Part shown: piece after piece, positions 33,992 through 40,744 of the stretch | Position numbering within the stretch: the stretch's first letter is position 1 | How the letters are laid out: each line of letters opens with the position of its first letter | NCBI GenBank assembly: GCA_001701105.1 | Contig: DAAI01000058.1 | Location: forward strand, 101,647 to 142,390 | Source: Bacteroidales bacterium GP1 | GTDB taxonomy: Bacteria; Bacteroidota; Bacteroidia; Bacteroidales; Muribaculaceae | Reading direction: 5' to 3' | DNA length: 40,744 nucleotides | The notes under the pieces: model-generated | What the model was told of the DNA's origin: nothing | Database searches by the model: none | Seen by the model: only the letters and a program-made list of their open reading frames with translations | Made by a program: the position numbers and the translations under genes

Positions 33992-34735
33992 ATGAGCGAT
34001 GCATTGGTAATAATACCCACTTATAATGAGATAGAGAATATCTCCAATATAATTGATGCCGTTGTCCAAAAGGATGATGGCTTCGATATATTAGTAATTG
34101 ATGATGCTTCGCCTGATGGTACTCAGGATGCAGTGAAGGAAAAAATCAAGCAGTATCCAGGGAGAGTATATCTTGAGACACGTAGTGGTAAATTAGGACT
34201 TGGCACAGCTTATATACATGGTTTTAAATGGGCTCTGTCGCGAGGATATGACTATGTGATAGAAATGGATGCCGATTTCTCTCATAATCCGGATGATCTC
34301 CCGCGTATTTACCATGACTGCAAGGATAATGGCGCAGACGTGAGTATAGGATCCCGGTATATATCCGGAGTAAATGTAGTCAATTGGCCGATGGGTCGGG
34401 TATTGATGTCGTATTTTGCGTCAATGTATGTCAGACTTATCACCGGAATGAAATTACGTGATTCCACGGCCGGATTTGTATGCTATCGGCGTAAAGTGCT
34501 GGAGACACTCGATCTTGACAATATCCAATTTAAAGGTTATGCCTTCCAGATTGAAATGAAATTCAAGGCCCATCTCAATGGATTTAAGATAAATGAGGTT
34601 CCCATAATATTTGTAAACCGACAGCTTGGAACTTCAAAAATGAATTCGTCTATCTTCGGAGAGGCTGTATTCGGAGTTATATCCTTAAAAATTAAATCTA
34701 TCTTCAGAAGAAAAAAGAAATCAGGGAAGGAGTAA
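33992..34735 (+). CDS. Polyprenol-phosphate mannosyltransferase-like GT2 glycosyltransferase
   Basis: The 247-residue soluble GT-A enzyme resembles dolichol-phosphate mannose synthase: VIIPTYNEIENI, DDASPDGTQDAV, LGLGTAYIHGFKWAL, the DAD metal site in EMDADFSHNPDDLP, GSRYISG and RDSTAGFVCYRR. It ends with a basic tail and no membrane anchor. It likely transfers a hexose from a nucleotide sugar to undecaprenyl phosphate at the inner membrane, as a donor for envelope glycans. It is transcribed from its own promoter; the next gene is a sigma factor that probably has its own. Confidence 0.92.
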   Translation: MSDALVIIPTYNEIENISNIIDAVVQKDDGFDILVIDDASPDGTQDAVKEKIKQYPGRVYLETRSGKLGLGTAYIHGFKWALSRGYDYVIEMDADFSHNPDDLPRIYHDCKDNGADVSIGSRYISGVNVVNWPMGRVLMSYFASMYVRLITGMKLRDSTAGFVCYRRKVLETLDLDNIQFKGYAFQIEMKFKAHLNGFKINEVPIIFVNRQLGTSKMNSSIFGEAVFGVISLKIKSIFRRKKKSGKE

Positions 34736-34847
34736 AAGGCAATAAGTATTAGCAGAGAGTCTCGACTCGTTAATATTATATTCCCGAGCTTATCCTTGAC
34801 TCATATCGCTTAATGGTCTTTGCCTTATTATCGATATGAAATTTTGA

Positions 34848-34855
34848 TAATTTTG
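34848..34855 (+). promoter_or_regulatory. Possible -7 element of ECF module 2
   Basis: TAATTTTG lies 56 bases before the sigma ATG and 32 bases upstream of the palindrome at 34888-34905. No -33 TTG is at the right spacing. Confidence 0.4.
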
Positions 34856-34887
34856 TTTTAGGGAGTAATTGATTTTAGAATTCAACT

Positions 34888-34905
34888 GTCTTTTATATAA
34901 AAGAC
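34888..34905 (+). promoter_or_regulatory. 18-base perfect palindrome before the ECF sigma start
   Basis: GTCTTTTAT-ATAAAAGAC is a perfect palindrome ending six bases before the ATG of the sigma factor. As DNA it could be a dimeric repressor site; as RNA it could form a hairpin next to the translation start. Its sequence is unlike any other site in the window. Confidence 0.55.
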
Positions 34906-34911
34906 TCGAGA

Positions 34912-35397
34912 ATGCAGTATTCCACAAAAGAGTTTGAGACACTCTACTCCATATGCTTCCCTCCCTCCATGAGGTTGGCCATGAGCCTTCTTCATGAAGA
35001 AGATGAGGCCAGAGATATTGTGCAGGGAGTATTTCTCCGGCTCTGGGAATCTGAAAATGTTGTTGATAACCCCAAGGCATTTATAATTCGGTCTGTAAGA
35101 AATGCTTGCCTTAACCGGATTAATATGCTTGATACGCGCGAGAAGATAAAGAAATCATTGGTTCTGAATCCTCCGCCGGATGAAGAGGATTATGATGATA
35201 GAAACGAGTTGGTCAGAACAGCAGTCGGACGTCTTCTATCATCGCGGGAACAACAGATTATCGATTATATATATACGGAAGGAATGAGCTATAAGGAAGC
35301 CGCCACCAATCTGGGTCTTTCGATAGCCACAGTGAATAAAAGCCTTGTAACGGCCTTGAAAAAATTAAGGAACCATTTCAAAACCGGCAAATCATGA
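34912..35397 (+). CDS. ECF-type RNA polymerase sigma factor (module 2)
   Basis: The 161-residue protein has region 2 (about 10-75: HEEDEARDIVQGVFLRLWES, KAFIIRSVRNACLNRI) and region 4 (about 108-158: LLSSREQQIIDYIYTEGMSY, LSIATVNKSLVTALKKLRNH). It groups with Bacteroidetes ECF factors paired with membrane anti-sigma proteins. The stop overlaps the next gene by four bases. It is distinct from the module 1 sigma. Confidence 0.92.
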   Translation: MQYSTKEFETLYSICFPPSMRLAMSLLHEEDEARDIVQGVFLRLWESENVVDNPKAFIIRSVRNACLNRINMLDTREKIKKSLVLNPPPDEEDYDDRNELVRTAVGRLLSSREQQIIDYIYTEGMSYKEAATNLGLSIATVNKSLVTALKKLRNHFKTGKS

Positions 35398-36071
35398 AAG
35401 ATGCACAGAAAGACATACTGATAGCTAAAATGCTTGAAGCTCCCTCCTCTTTGTCGGATGAGGAAGTGGATATGATTGTTCAGGACGACGAACTTCGGGA
35501 TATATACGAAATGAATGCTCTTGTAGCCGGAGCCTACATTTCTCAGCCTGAGTTCGATGTTAGGGAAGAATGGAATAAATTCCGCCCCTCCATCCTACAA
35601 CGGCCTAAGAATTTCAGGAAAATCCTGCGTATCGCCGCTATATTCGTCGGATTGGTAATTTCAGTGGCAATTGCGTTTTCATTATTAAATAGACCTATGG
35701 AGCAAAGTGGGACGCTTATGACAAAGGCAGAGGAAAACCCACCCGTAGATAACATCATATCAGTTGTTGTGTCATCCCTTGATAGCGCAATAATAAGAGA
35801 ATGTATTGAATCTCCGGTAAGAAATAATGTGAAATCCAGCCCTAAGCTCATTGCTAAAGCAGCTATCAATGAGTCGGTGGATTCTCTCCCGATTATTGAT
35901 ATCGATCTTGAGGAATATGCTCGTATAGAGCAAGCAAAAATTGATAATGACATCGCTATGAGTCTAGCAAATATATATATGGCTGAATATGATATGACAG
36001 GAGTGATTTTGCCTGAGGATGATAACAATGAGATGATCTTAAGAAGAATAAGAATGATAACGTTACAATAA
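35394..36071 (+). CDS. Single-pass membrane protein, candidate anti-sigma factor for module 2
   Basis: The 225-residue protein has a cytoplasmic N-terminal part (about 1-78; acidic, DEEVDMIVQDDELRDIYEMN), one membrane segment (about 80-98) and a charged periplasmic tail of about 125 residues. It is encoded with a four-base overlap after the sigma gene, so an anti-sigma role is likely by context and topology. The tail lacks the FecR fold that usually follows in iron-type systems. I do not recognise the tail; it would be the signal-sensing part. Confidence 0.7.
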   Translation: MKDAQKDILIAKMLEAPSSLSDEEVDMIVQDDELRDIYEMNALVAGAYISQPEFDVREEWNKFRPSILQRPKNFRKILRIAAIFVGLVISVAIAFSLLNRPMEQSGTLMTKAEENPPVDNIISVVVSSLDSAIIRECIESPVRNNVKSSPKLIAKAAINESVDSLPIIDIDLEEYARIEQAKIDNDIAMSLANIYMAEYDMTGVILPEDDNNEMILRRIRMITLQ

Positions 36072-36081
36072 TATTTATAAA

Positions 36082-36924
36082 ATGAAGAGATTAATATTCA
36101 GTATTTTAAGCATAGCTATTTCATTCTCACCGATTATCGTGAGTGCGCAATCCAATGTTAAGTCTGCATTTTATGCTTTGATAAAGAGTCGTGATGTGAA
36201 AATCACCGAAAATCATCAGTTGGAAAAAAATCCATCCACCTTAGAAAAGGTTGGCCAAATAGATGAATACCTCTTCGTGCTTCCGGTTTCAAAAAAGAAT
36301 CTTATTACAAATATTATCGCGGCATTCGATAAGGATAGTGATAAGGCCTATGGCTTATATGGAGGTAAAACAGATATTAAAGACCAGACCAGATATGTTG
36401 TGGCAGCAGGAGATGGCACGGGAAAAGGAGTCCAGATTAGCGAACCGGGCCACGACTATATGTACGCCCTGTTCCTTGCTCCTAAATCAGAAGATCCGGA
36501 GGGGATCTATAGATATGCATATGCGATCCACTATAAGGAAAACGATGGCGAAATAGTAGGCAAACTGGTAGTTACTTATGCCACGACTTTGCAATACCGT
36601 CAACAATTGGCACAAGAGAAGGAAAATGCATTGTTGTCGAGAAAAGCATTTTCAAGTAAGGTCGACACCCCTGCTGGATCTTCTTGGTTCAATAAGGTTA
36701 TGATCTATCTGCAAGGACTTCCCTCCAGTCCCAAAAACACGCGAATGGCTCTTGCGTCAAAAGCCTATTCCATAATATTGGATACATCTCATTATAAGGA
36801 TGTGAAAAATTCAGAGAAACGCACTGTCATGGAAATTATAAAGGCCTTGATGTCCGATCCCGATTATTCCGACCCATTGGTGGATACGATTCTTAATCAA
36901 TGCTTGATAGAGTTATCGAAATAA
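36082..36924 (+). CDS. DUF6108-like secreted protein
   Basis: The 280-residue protein has a signal peptide (1-22, ending VSAQ-SN). It resembles the Bacteroidales family DUF6108: the N-terminal half has a compact alpha/beta character (SAFYALIKSRDVKITENHQL in part, VLPVSKKNLITNIIAAFDKD), and the C-terminal half is helical (about 170-280). No catalytic motif is evident. It lies 10 bases after the candidate anti-sigma gene and 39 bases before the barrel protein, so it probably acts in the periplasm with one of them. Confidence 0.72.
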   Translation: MKRLIFSILSIAISFSPIIVSAQSNVKSAFYALIKSRDVKITENHQLEKNPSTLEKVGQIDEYLFVLPVSKKNLITNIIAAFDKDSDKAYGLYGGKTDIKDQTRYVVAAGDGTGKGVQISEPGHDYMYALFLAPKSEDPEGIYRYAYAIHYKENDGEIVGKLVVTYATTLQYRQQLAQEKENALLSRKAFSSKVDTPAGSSWFNKVMIYLQGLPSSPKNTRMALASKAYSIILDTSHYKDVKNSEKRTVMEIIKALMSDPDYSDPLVDTILNQCLIELSK

Positions 36925-36963
36925 TTAGGCTATAATGAATAGATAATTTCTAAAATTGCATAT

Positions 36964-39045
36964 ATGAATAAGTTAACATTATTAGTGATAATGATGTCAT
37001 GCCCGGTGTATGCCTTTTCCAACGAGCCGGAAGACTCTATCACATCCACAGATCTTAAGGAAATTGTAGTTGAGGGGAGAACACAGTCGCTCGGTTCGGA
37101 GGTATCGACCTATATCCCTACGTCGCGTCAAAAGAATGCCTCTCAGACCGCCACCGACCTCCTCGACAGAATGGCTATTCCACAATTACGAATCTCGCCC
37201 AAAGGAGAAATTTCTGATCTTGCCGGAAAAAATGTGGATATTTTCATAGATTTTATTCCGGCCAATAAAGATGACCTTGAAGGAATGAGAATAGCGGATG
37301 TGAAGAAAGTAGAGTATTACGATTACCCGGCCGATCCCCGTTTTCAGGGTAAGGCGCATATTGTGAATTTTATTATGCAGAAGTATGAGTATGGAGGATA
37401 CATCAAGGGATTTGGATGGGGAGTCACAGATAATGCCGGTCAGTTGAGCCTTTTCGCGAAATTGCAATATAAAAAGATGACTTTTGATATAGCAGCAGGA
37501 GGATTCTGGATAAATCACACGCATGACGGAGAAAATACATATGAGACATTCCGAATTCCCCAAAGCGACGGGTCAATGAAAATATTTGAACGCAATTCCA
37601 TTCAGACAAAGGCCACTATGCGTGAGAATACATATTGGCCCACTTTCAAGGCCCGATATGCTACGGACAAGATTATCATACAAAATACGATAGGAGCCTT
37701 TTGGAATTTCGAACCTAAAAAAAATCAATCAGGATATGTGACCTACACTCCCGAAATCGTATCAACAGCAGATTACTTTAGTACCGAATCAAATCGTCAG
37801 AATTCTTTATCATATTCAGGATACTGGAACTTTATCCTTAATGATAAAAACTCCATAACCTTTTCTCCGAGATATGCCTATTCTCATACCAATATAAAAA
37901 GCCTCTATGTCGGAGAAGGGGCAGGAGAATATTATAATGCTGCCACTGATAATGCCCATGAATATAAATCAGACCTCACATATTCTCATTCGTTTGGTAA
38001 ATGGGGTAAACTCAATGCCTTGTTACAGACGATGTTCGCAACAAATAAAACGCAGTATTCCGGAACGGCCAATATTAACGACAATTCCAGTTCATTAAGG
38101 ATTGGCCCTGGAATCCAATATAGCGTCAGTATCGGCAAGGTATATGGATTATTGGGATTAGGTTTGCTTTGGGATAGACAGGAGTATATGAAAATCAGAG
38201 ATAATTCAGCAGCCCCATGGTTTGACATATCCCTTCAGTACGCTCCTACCAATAGGCATTCCATTAGATGTGAAACCCATTATATGAAATCCAATCCATT
38301 CTCATCATCTCGCTCCAATGCCATTATTCAGATCAATCCTTTGATGAGCTATACCGGGAATCCCAATATAAAGTCGTTCGATAGCTATGACCTATCGCTC
38401 AACTATTCATTTATTCCGAACAACAAATTCTCCCTTTCAGCATTCGGCCATATGTGGATAACAAAGAATAGATATGTCTATGACTACAGGCCAACTTCCA
38501 CAGGCATAATAAGGACGATATTGCAGCCGGGTGGCCCTTATGAGCAATGGACATGCGGAACTTATGCCTCAGTACGTTTATTCGAACGCAAGCTCCAGTT
38601 ATCAGCACAGGTTATAGTCAGGTCCGTCCACAATGGAGCTCCATATAATCTTAATAAGACAAATGTGGGATATTCTCTGCAGGCCAATTATTACGCAGGA
38701 AATTGGAATTTCTCGGGAGTATATTCCGGTCCGCAAGGGTATCCCGACGGGTGTATGATAGGAACATGGATGAAAACAAAGTCATTTTATATGCTTCAGG
38801 CAGGATGGTCGAATTCTTCATGGAATATCCGTCTCCAAGTCATGGACTTTGCAAAATGGAACTGGGAAAGCGACAAGGGAGTAATGCATAGCGAATTTTA
38901 CGATATAATAGAGCAAAAATTTTCAATCAATGATCATGCGTCCGCTCGATTGTCGGTGACTTATACCTTCGGATTTGGAAAGAAGGTGAGTCAGGATGAT
39001 GAAGCGGGACAGCAAAGAGGAGCTTCATCCGGGATTCTTAGATAA
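36964..39045 (+). CDS. Outer-membrane TonB-receptor-like beta-barrel protein (module 2)
   Basis: The 693-residue protein has a signal peptide (about 1-19), a short N-terminal plug-like region (LKEIVVEGRTQ, ATDLLDRMAIPQLRISPKG, VDIFIDFIPAN, VKKVEYYDYPADPRFQGKA) and a long barrel from about residue 140 to the end with alternating aromatic strands. No TonB box or carboxypeptidase-regulatory domain is clear. Its place after a sigma/anti-sigma pair and a DUF6108 protein suggests it is either the controlled target or the signal receptor. Confidence 0.85.
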   Translation: MNKLTLLVIMMSCPVYAFSNEPEDSITSTDLKEIVVEGRTQSLGSEVSTYIPTSRQKNASQTATDLLDRMAIPQLRISPKGEISDLAGKNVDIFIDFIPANKDDLEGMRIADVKKVEYYDYPADPRFQGKAHIVNFIMQKYEYGGYIKGFGWGVTDNAGQLSLFAKLQYKKMTFDIAAGGFWINHTHDGENTYETFRIPQSDGSMKIFERNSIQTKATMRENTYWPTFKARYATDKIIIQNTIGAFWNFEPKKNQSGYVTYTPEIVSTADYFSTESNRQNSLSYSGYWNFILNDKNSITFSPRYAYSHTNIKSLYVGEGAGEYYNAATDNAHEYKSDLTYSHSFGKWGKLNALLQTMFATNKTQYSGTANINDNSSSLRIGPGIQYSVSIGKVYGLLGLGLLWDRQEYMKIRDNSAAPWFDISLQYAPTNRHSIRCETHYMKSNPFSSSRSNAIIQINPLMSYTGNPNIKSFDSYDLSLNYSFIPNNKFSLSAFGHMWITKNRYVYDYRPTSTGIIRTILQPGGPYEQWTCGTYASVRLFERKLQLSAQVIVRSVHNGAPYNLNKTNVGYSLQANYYAGNWNFSGVYSGPQGYPDGCMIGTWMKTKSFYMLQAGWSNSSWNIRLQVMDFAKWNWESDKGVMHSEFYDIIEQKFSINDHASARLSVTYTFGFGKKVSQDDEAGQQRGASSGILR

Positions 39046-39072
39046 TCTTAGAAGGATAATATCGGCCTCCGG

Positions 39073-40323
39073 TCATAAATCTTTAGTGATAAATGCCACG
39101 GTTTTACCAGTTGCGAATCTTGAAAAGTATACACTATGGCCGGAGCCCTCTTTTATTTTATATTTTTTTCTTATTTGGTCAGCTGGCAAATGGTATCCCG
39201 AAGAAACTACCCTTAGCTTGGCATTGATTAATTTGTTTTTCAATTCTTTCCCATCCAACAACCGCTGTTGGATTATCGATATCCTCCCGGGAAAATTAGT
39301 ATAGAGAATCTTTGATACAAACAGAAAGGAATTTTTAATTAACGATTTTAGTCCGCAATATCTTGACTGGATTAAAGAACTGCAATTAAGTTTTCTCATT
39401 CCGGCTCCCAATTCATAGACATACATTCCTTCTTCCGGCCAATCTTCATCTGAATATTCTATTTCTTTATCTCCAAGTTCTGAATATAGGCAAGAAAAAT
39501 CATATGTCACATCCTGTGCTTCGAGTTTATACTCCTCAGTCGGTGCGATATCGATTATCTTAATTATGGGATCTTGCCGTTCATCATTTTTGGTAATGTG
39601 GATCAATGTTTCCTTGCATTCACCTTTAAAACTGACAATATGAATCGCTTTCACATTAGTAAAATCGGAAATAGTCTTTGACACATCCAGCAGAGGGGAG
39701 GCTTTTATTAAAATATTGTCGGCATGGTCTCTTATCAGCTGTTGGGAGGTTACCACATCGGGAGAAGAATCTTTAAGTAGAAACGACCGGTTATCATCCA
39801 TATCCCTTCTGGCCGGATCTATAAAAATCCAGTCGAAATGTTTATCCGGATTCCAAATCATCCACTCTATAGAATCGGCATTAATTACCTTGAAATTATT
39901 AAGATGAAGTATATTGGCATTTGTTGCCAATATCACGCTTCTATAAGCATCCTTTTCAAATGCTGTCACAATGTTATCATTTAAGGATAACGTGAAGGCA
40001 TCGATACCGAGACCGGCCGTAAGATCGGCCACACTTTGATTCCTACCCACCAATGAAGCATGATATAGAGATATGAATTGATTAGATGCCTGTTCGGCTA
40101 CGGATTTGTCGGGGAAAATAAAATCTTCAATGTTTATGAAAAAGGGAAATTTTACAAAGTTTTTTTTACGTACCTCTATCTGCGTTATAGCGAAATCCAC
40201 ATCAAATCCAAGATTCTTGCCATAATAAGCCAGCCGAAGTTTATCAGGATGATCATTTCTATGCGCCTTTATGAATTCCTTGGTTTTAAAATCCATCATA
40301 TTTTCATCCATAATCCTTTTCAT
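39073..40323 (-). CDS. THUMP-like class I SAM-dependent methyltransferase
   Basis: The 416-residue protein has a Rossmann methyltransferase core, with SAM motif ADLTAGLGIDAFTLS (about 99-113) and catalytic-type IDPARRD (about 168-174; DPAR resembles the DPPY/NPPY class). A C-terminal THUMP-like region (about 345-416) ends HSVYFSRFATGKTVAFITKDL in form. The family is presumed to modify RNA but lacks a known product. The start is uncertain: Met1, Met5, Met9 and Met10 are in frame. Convergent with the barrel gene, 27 bases apart. Confidence 0.85.
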   Translation of the reverse strand: MKRIMDENMMDFKTKEFIKAHRNDHPDKLRLAYYGKNLGFDVDFAITQIEVRKKNFVKFPFFINIEDFIFPDKSVAEQASNQFISLYHASLVGRNQSVADLTAGLGIDAFTLSLNDNIVTAFEKDAYRSVILATNANILHLNNFKVINADSIEWMIWNPDKHFDWIFIDPARRDMDDNRSFLLKDSSPDVVTSQQLIRDHADNILIKASPLLDVSKTISDFTNVKAIHIVSFKGECKETLIHITKNDERQDPIIKIIDIAPTEEYKLEAQDVTYDFSCLYSELGDKEIEYSDEDWPEEGMYVYELGAGMRKLNCSSLIQSRYCGLKSLIKNSFLFVSKILYTNFPGRISIIQQRLLDGKELKNKLINAKLRVVSSGYHLPADQIRKKYKIKEGSGHSVYFSRFATGKTVAFITKDL

Positions 40324-40330
40324 TATTAAA

Positions 40331-40358
40331 AAGATGGAGACCGCTTAAAGCGGTCTCC
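40331..40358 (-). terminator. Terminator after the ECF sigma gene at the right edge
   Basis: Minus strand: GGAGACCGCT (40336-40345 on +) and AGCGGTCTCC (40349-40358) form a perfect 10-bp stem with a 3-base loop, followed by ATCTTTTT. It lies 65 bases after the sigma stop and just before the methyltransferase start. It therefore ends the sigma transcript. Confidence 0.85.
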
Positions 40359-40423
40359 GTGACAACATTTAAAACGAGGTTCTCACAATTAAAGTGAGTG
40401 ATGGGGGTATGTAATTGATTAAA

Positions 40424-40744
40424 TTATCTGTAGTCCTGTAATTGCTCACGGAGCTGTTTGCGTGCGAAGAAGATACGGCTCTTAACAGTGCCGAGGGGAA
40501 GATTCAGCTTTTCGGCAATCTCATTGTATTTATAGCCTGCCACAAACATGTTGAACGGAACTCTGTACTCCTCGTTGAAAGAATTAAGGGCAGCGGAGAT
40601 TTCCTTTACCGCATATGAACCTTCGGGGGTCTCGAGACCGGAATCTTGAGAAATGTTGAGGTGATAGAGATCTTCTGTCTGGTCGATTACGGTAGCCTTG
40701 CGTACAGTCTGACGATAGTTGTTGATGAAGATGTTGCGCATGAT
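40424..40744 (-). CDS. ECF-type RNA polymerase sigma factor, C-terminal part (cut by the right edge)
   Basis: The visible 106 codons begin IMRNIFINNYRQ, the end of sigma region 2.4. They include region 4 (FNEEYRVPFNMFVAGYKYNE, IAEKLNLPLGTVKSRIFFAR) and finish REQLQDYR. The first ATG in the window is internal: a complete ECF factor needs about 60 further N-terminal residues, which lie outside. It is a third ECF factor in the window and resembles the standard region 4 (GTVKSRIFFARKQL) more than the other two. Its partners are outside the window. Confidence 0.9.
   Translation of the reverse strand: MMRNIFINNYRQTVRKATVIDQTEDLYHLNISQDSGLETPEGSYAVKEISAALNSFNEEYRVPFNMFVAGYKYNEIAEKLNLPLGTVKSRIFFARKQLREQLQDYR

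Noticed and set aside
35543..36028. Open frame of 161 codons opposite the candidate anti-sigma gene
   Set aside because: The plus-strand gene is coupled to the sigma factor and has a membrane segment; the minus frame has no support.
1..40744. Possible mobile element, phage or CRISPR signal
   Set aside because: No transposase, integrase, tRNA, att-like direct repeat or spaced short repeats were seen; gene content and promoter style are uniform.

Overview
The window is a continuous piece of a Bacteroidales chromosome. Family Muribaculaceae is my best guess from the feel of the proteins, but I could not search to confirm it. The evidence for the phylum is direct. Several genes are preceded by the Bacteroidetes-type promoter (TTTG or TTG, 19-20 bases, TAnnTTTG). 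Other hallmarks are TonB-type outer-membrane barrels, carboxypeptidase-regulatory-like domains, a DUF2807 protein, a Lys-type SerA and ECF sigma factors paired with small membrane proteins. I see no rRNA, tRNA, CRISPR array, insertion sequence or phage gene.

Layout. 1-4965 (minus): the rod-shape operon mreB-mreC-mreD-mrdA-rodA, with a clear promoter upstream of mreB; rodA runs off the left edge. 5007-8885 (minus): serC-serA with a leader hairpin and a terminator, then a secreted CotH-kinase-like protein. 8922-14380 (minus): ftsY-rimO-isochorismate synthase-M13 peptidase, very closely packed. 14487-19591 (minus): an ABC ATPase, a DUF2807 lipoprotein, an ABC-2-like permease, a GntR/YtrA-like repressor and an outer-membrane barrel form one operon. 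A palindromic operator sits between its promoter and first start codon. 19722-23059 (minus): nadE-PAP2 phosphatase-threonylcarbamoyl-AMP synthase-like gene. 23091-25226 (plus): a small beta-barrel protein and an alkaline phosphatase, each followed by a strong terminator.

25246-27882 (plus): an ECF sigma module (DUF6249-like membrane protein, sigma factor, small membrane protein, carboxypeptidase-regulatory-like surface protein). 27898-29147: a divergent pair, a hemerythrin/RIC-type di-iron protein fused to a LuxR DNA-binding domain (minus) and a secreted CE1/PHB-depolymerase-like esterase (plus), separated by about 300 bp holding repeats. 30550-32762 (minus): a Na+/Ca2+ antiporter and nicotinate phosphoribosyltransferase. 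32911-34735 (plus): a DUF2156 protein and a polyprenol-phosphate mannosyltransferase-like enzyme. 34888-39045 (plus): a second ECF module (sigma, membrane-anchored putative anti-sigma, DUF6108-like protein, outer-membrane barrel) with an 18-base perfect palindrome before the sigma start. 39073-40744 (minus): a THUMP-like methyltransferase and the C-terminal part of a third ECF sigma factor that runs off the right edge.

Themes. Most of the window is housekeeping. The unusual content is regulatory. The hemerythrin-LuxR fusion is a candidate O2/NO/redox-responsive transcription factor. The GntR operon looks self-repressed and joins an ABC transporter to an outer-membrane protein. There are two different ECF modules that probably control the envelope. 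nadE and pncB together support NAD synthesis from nicotinate.
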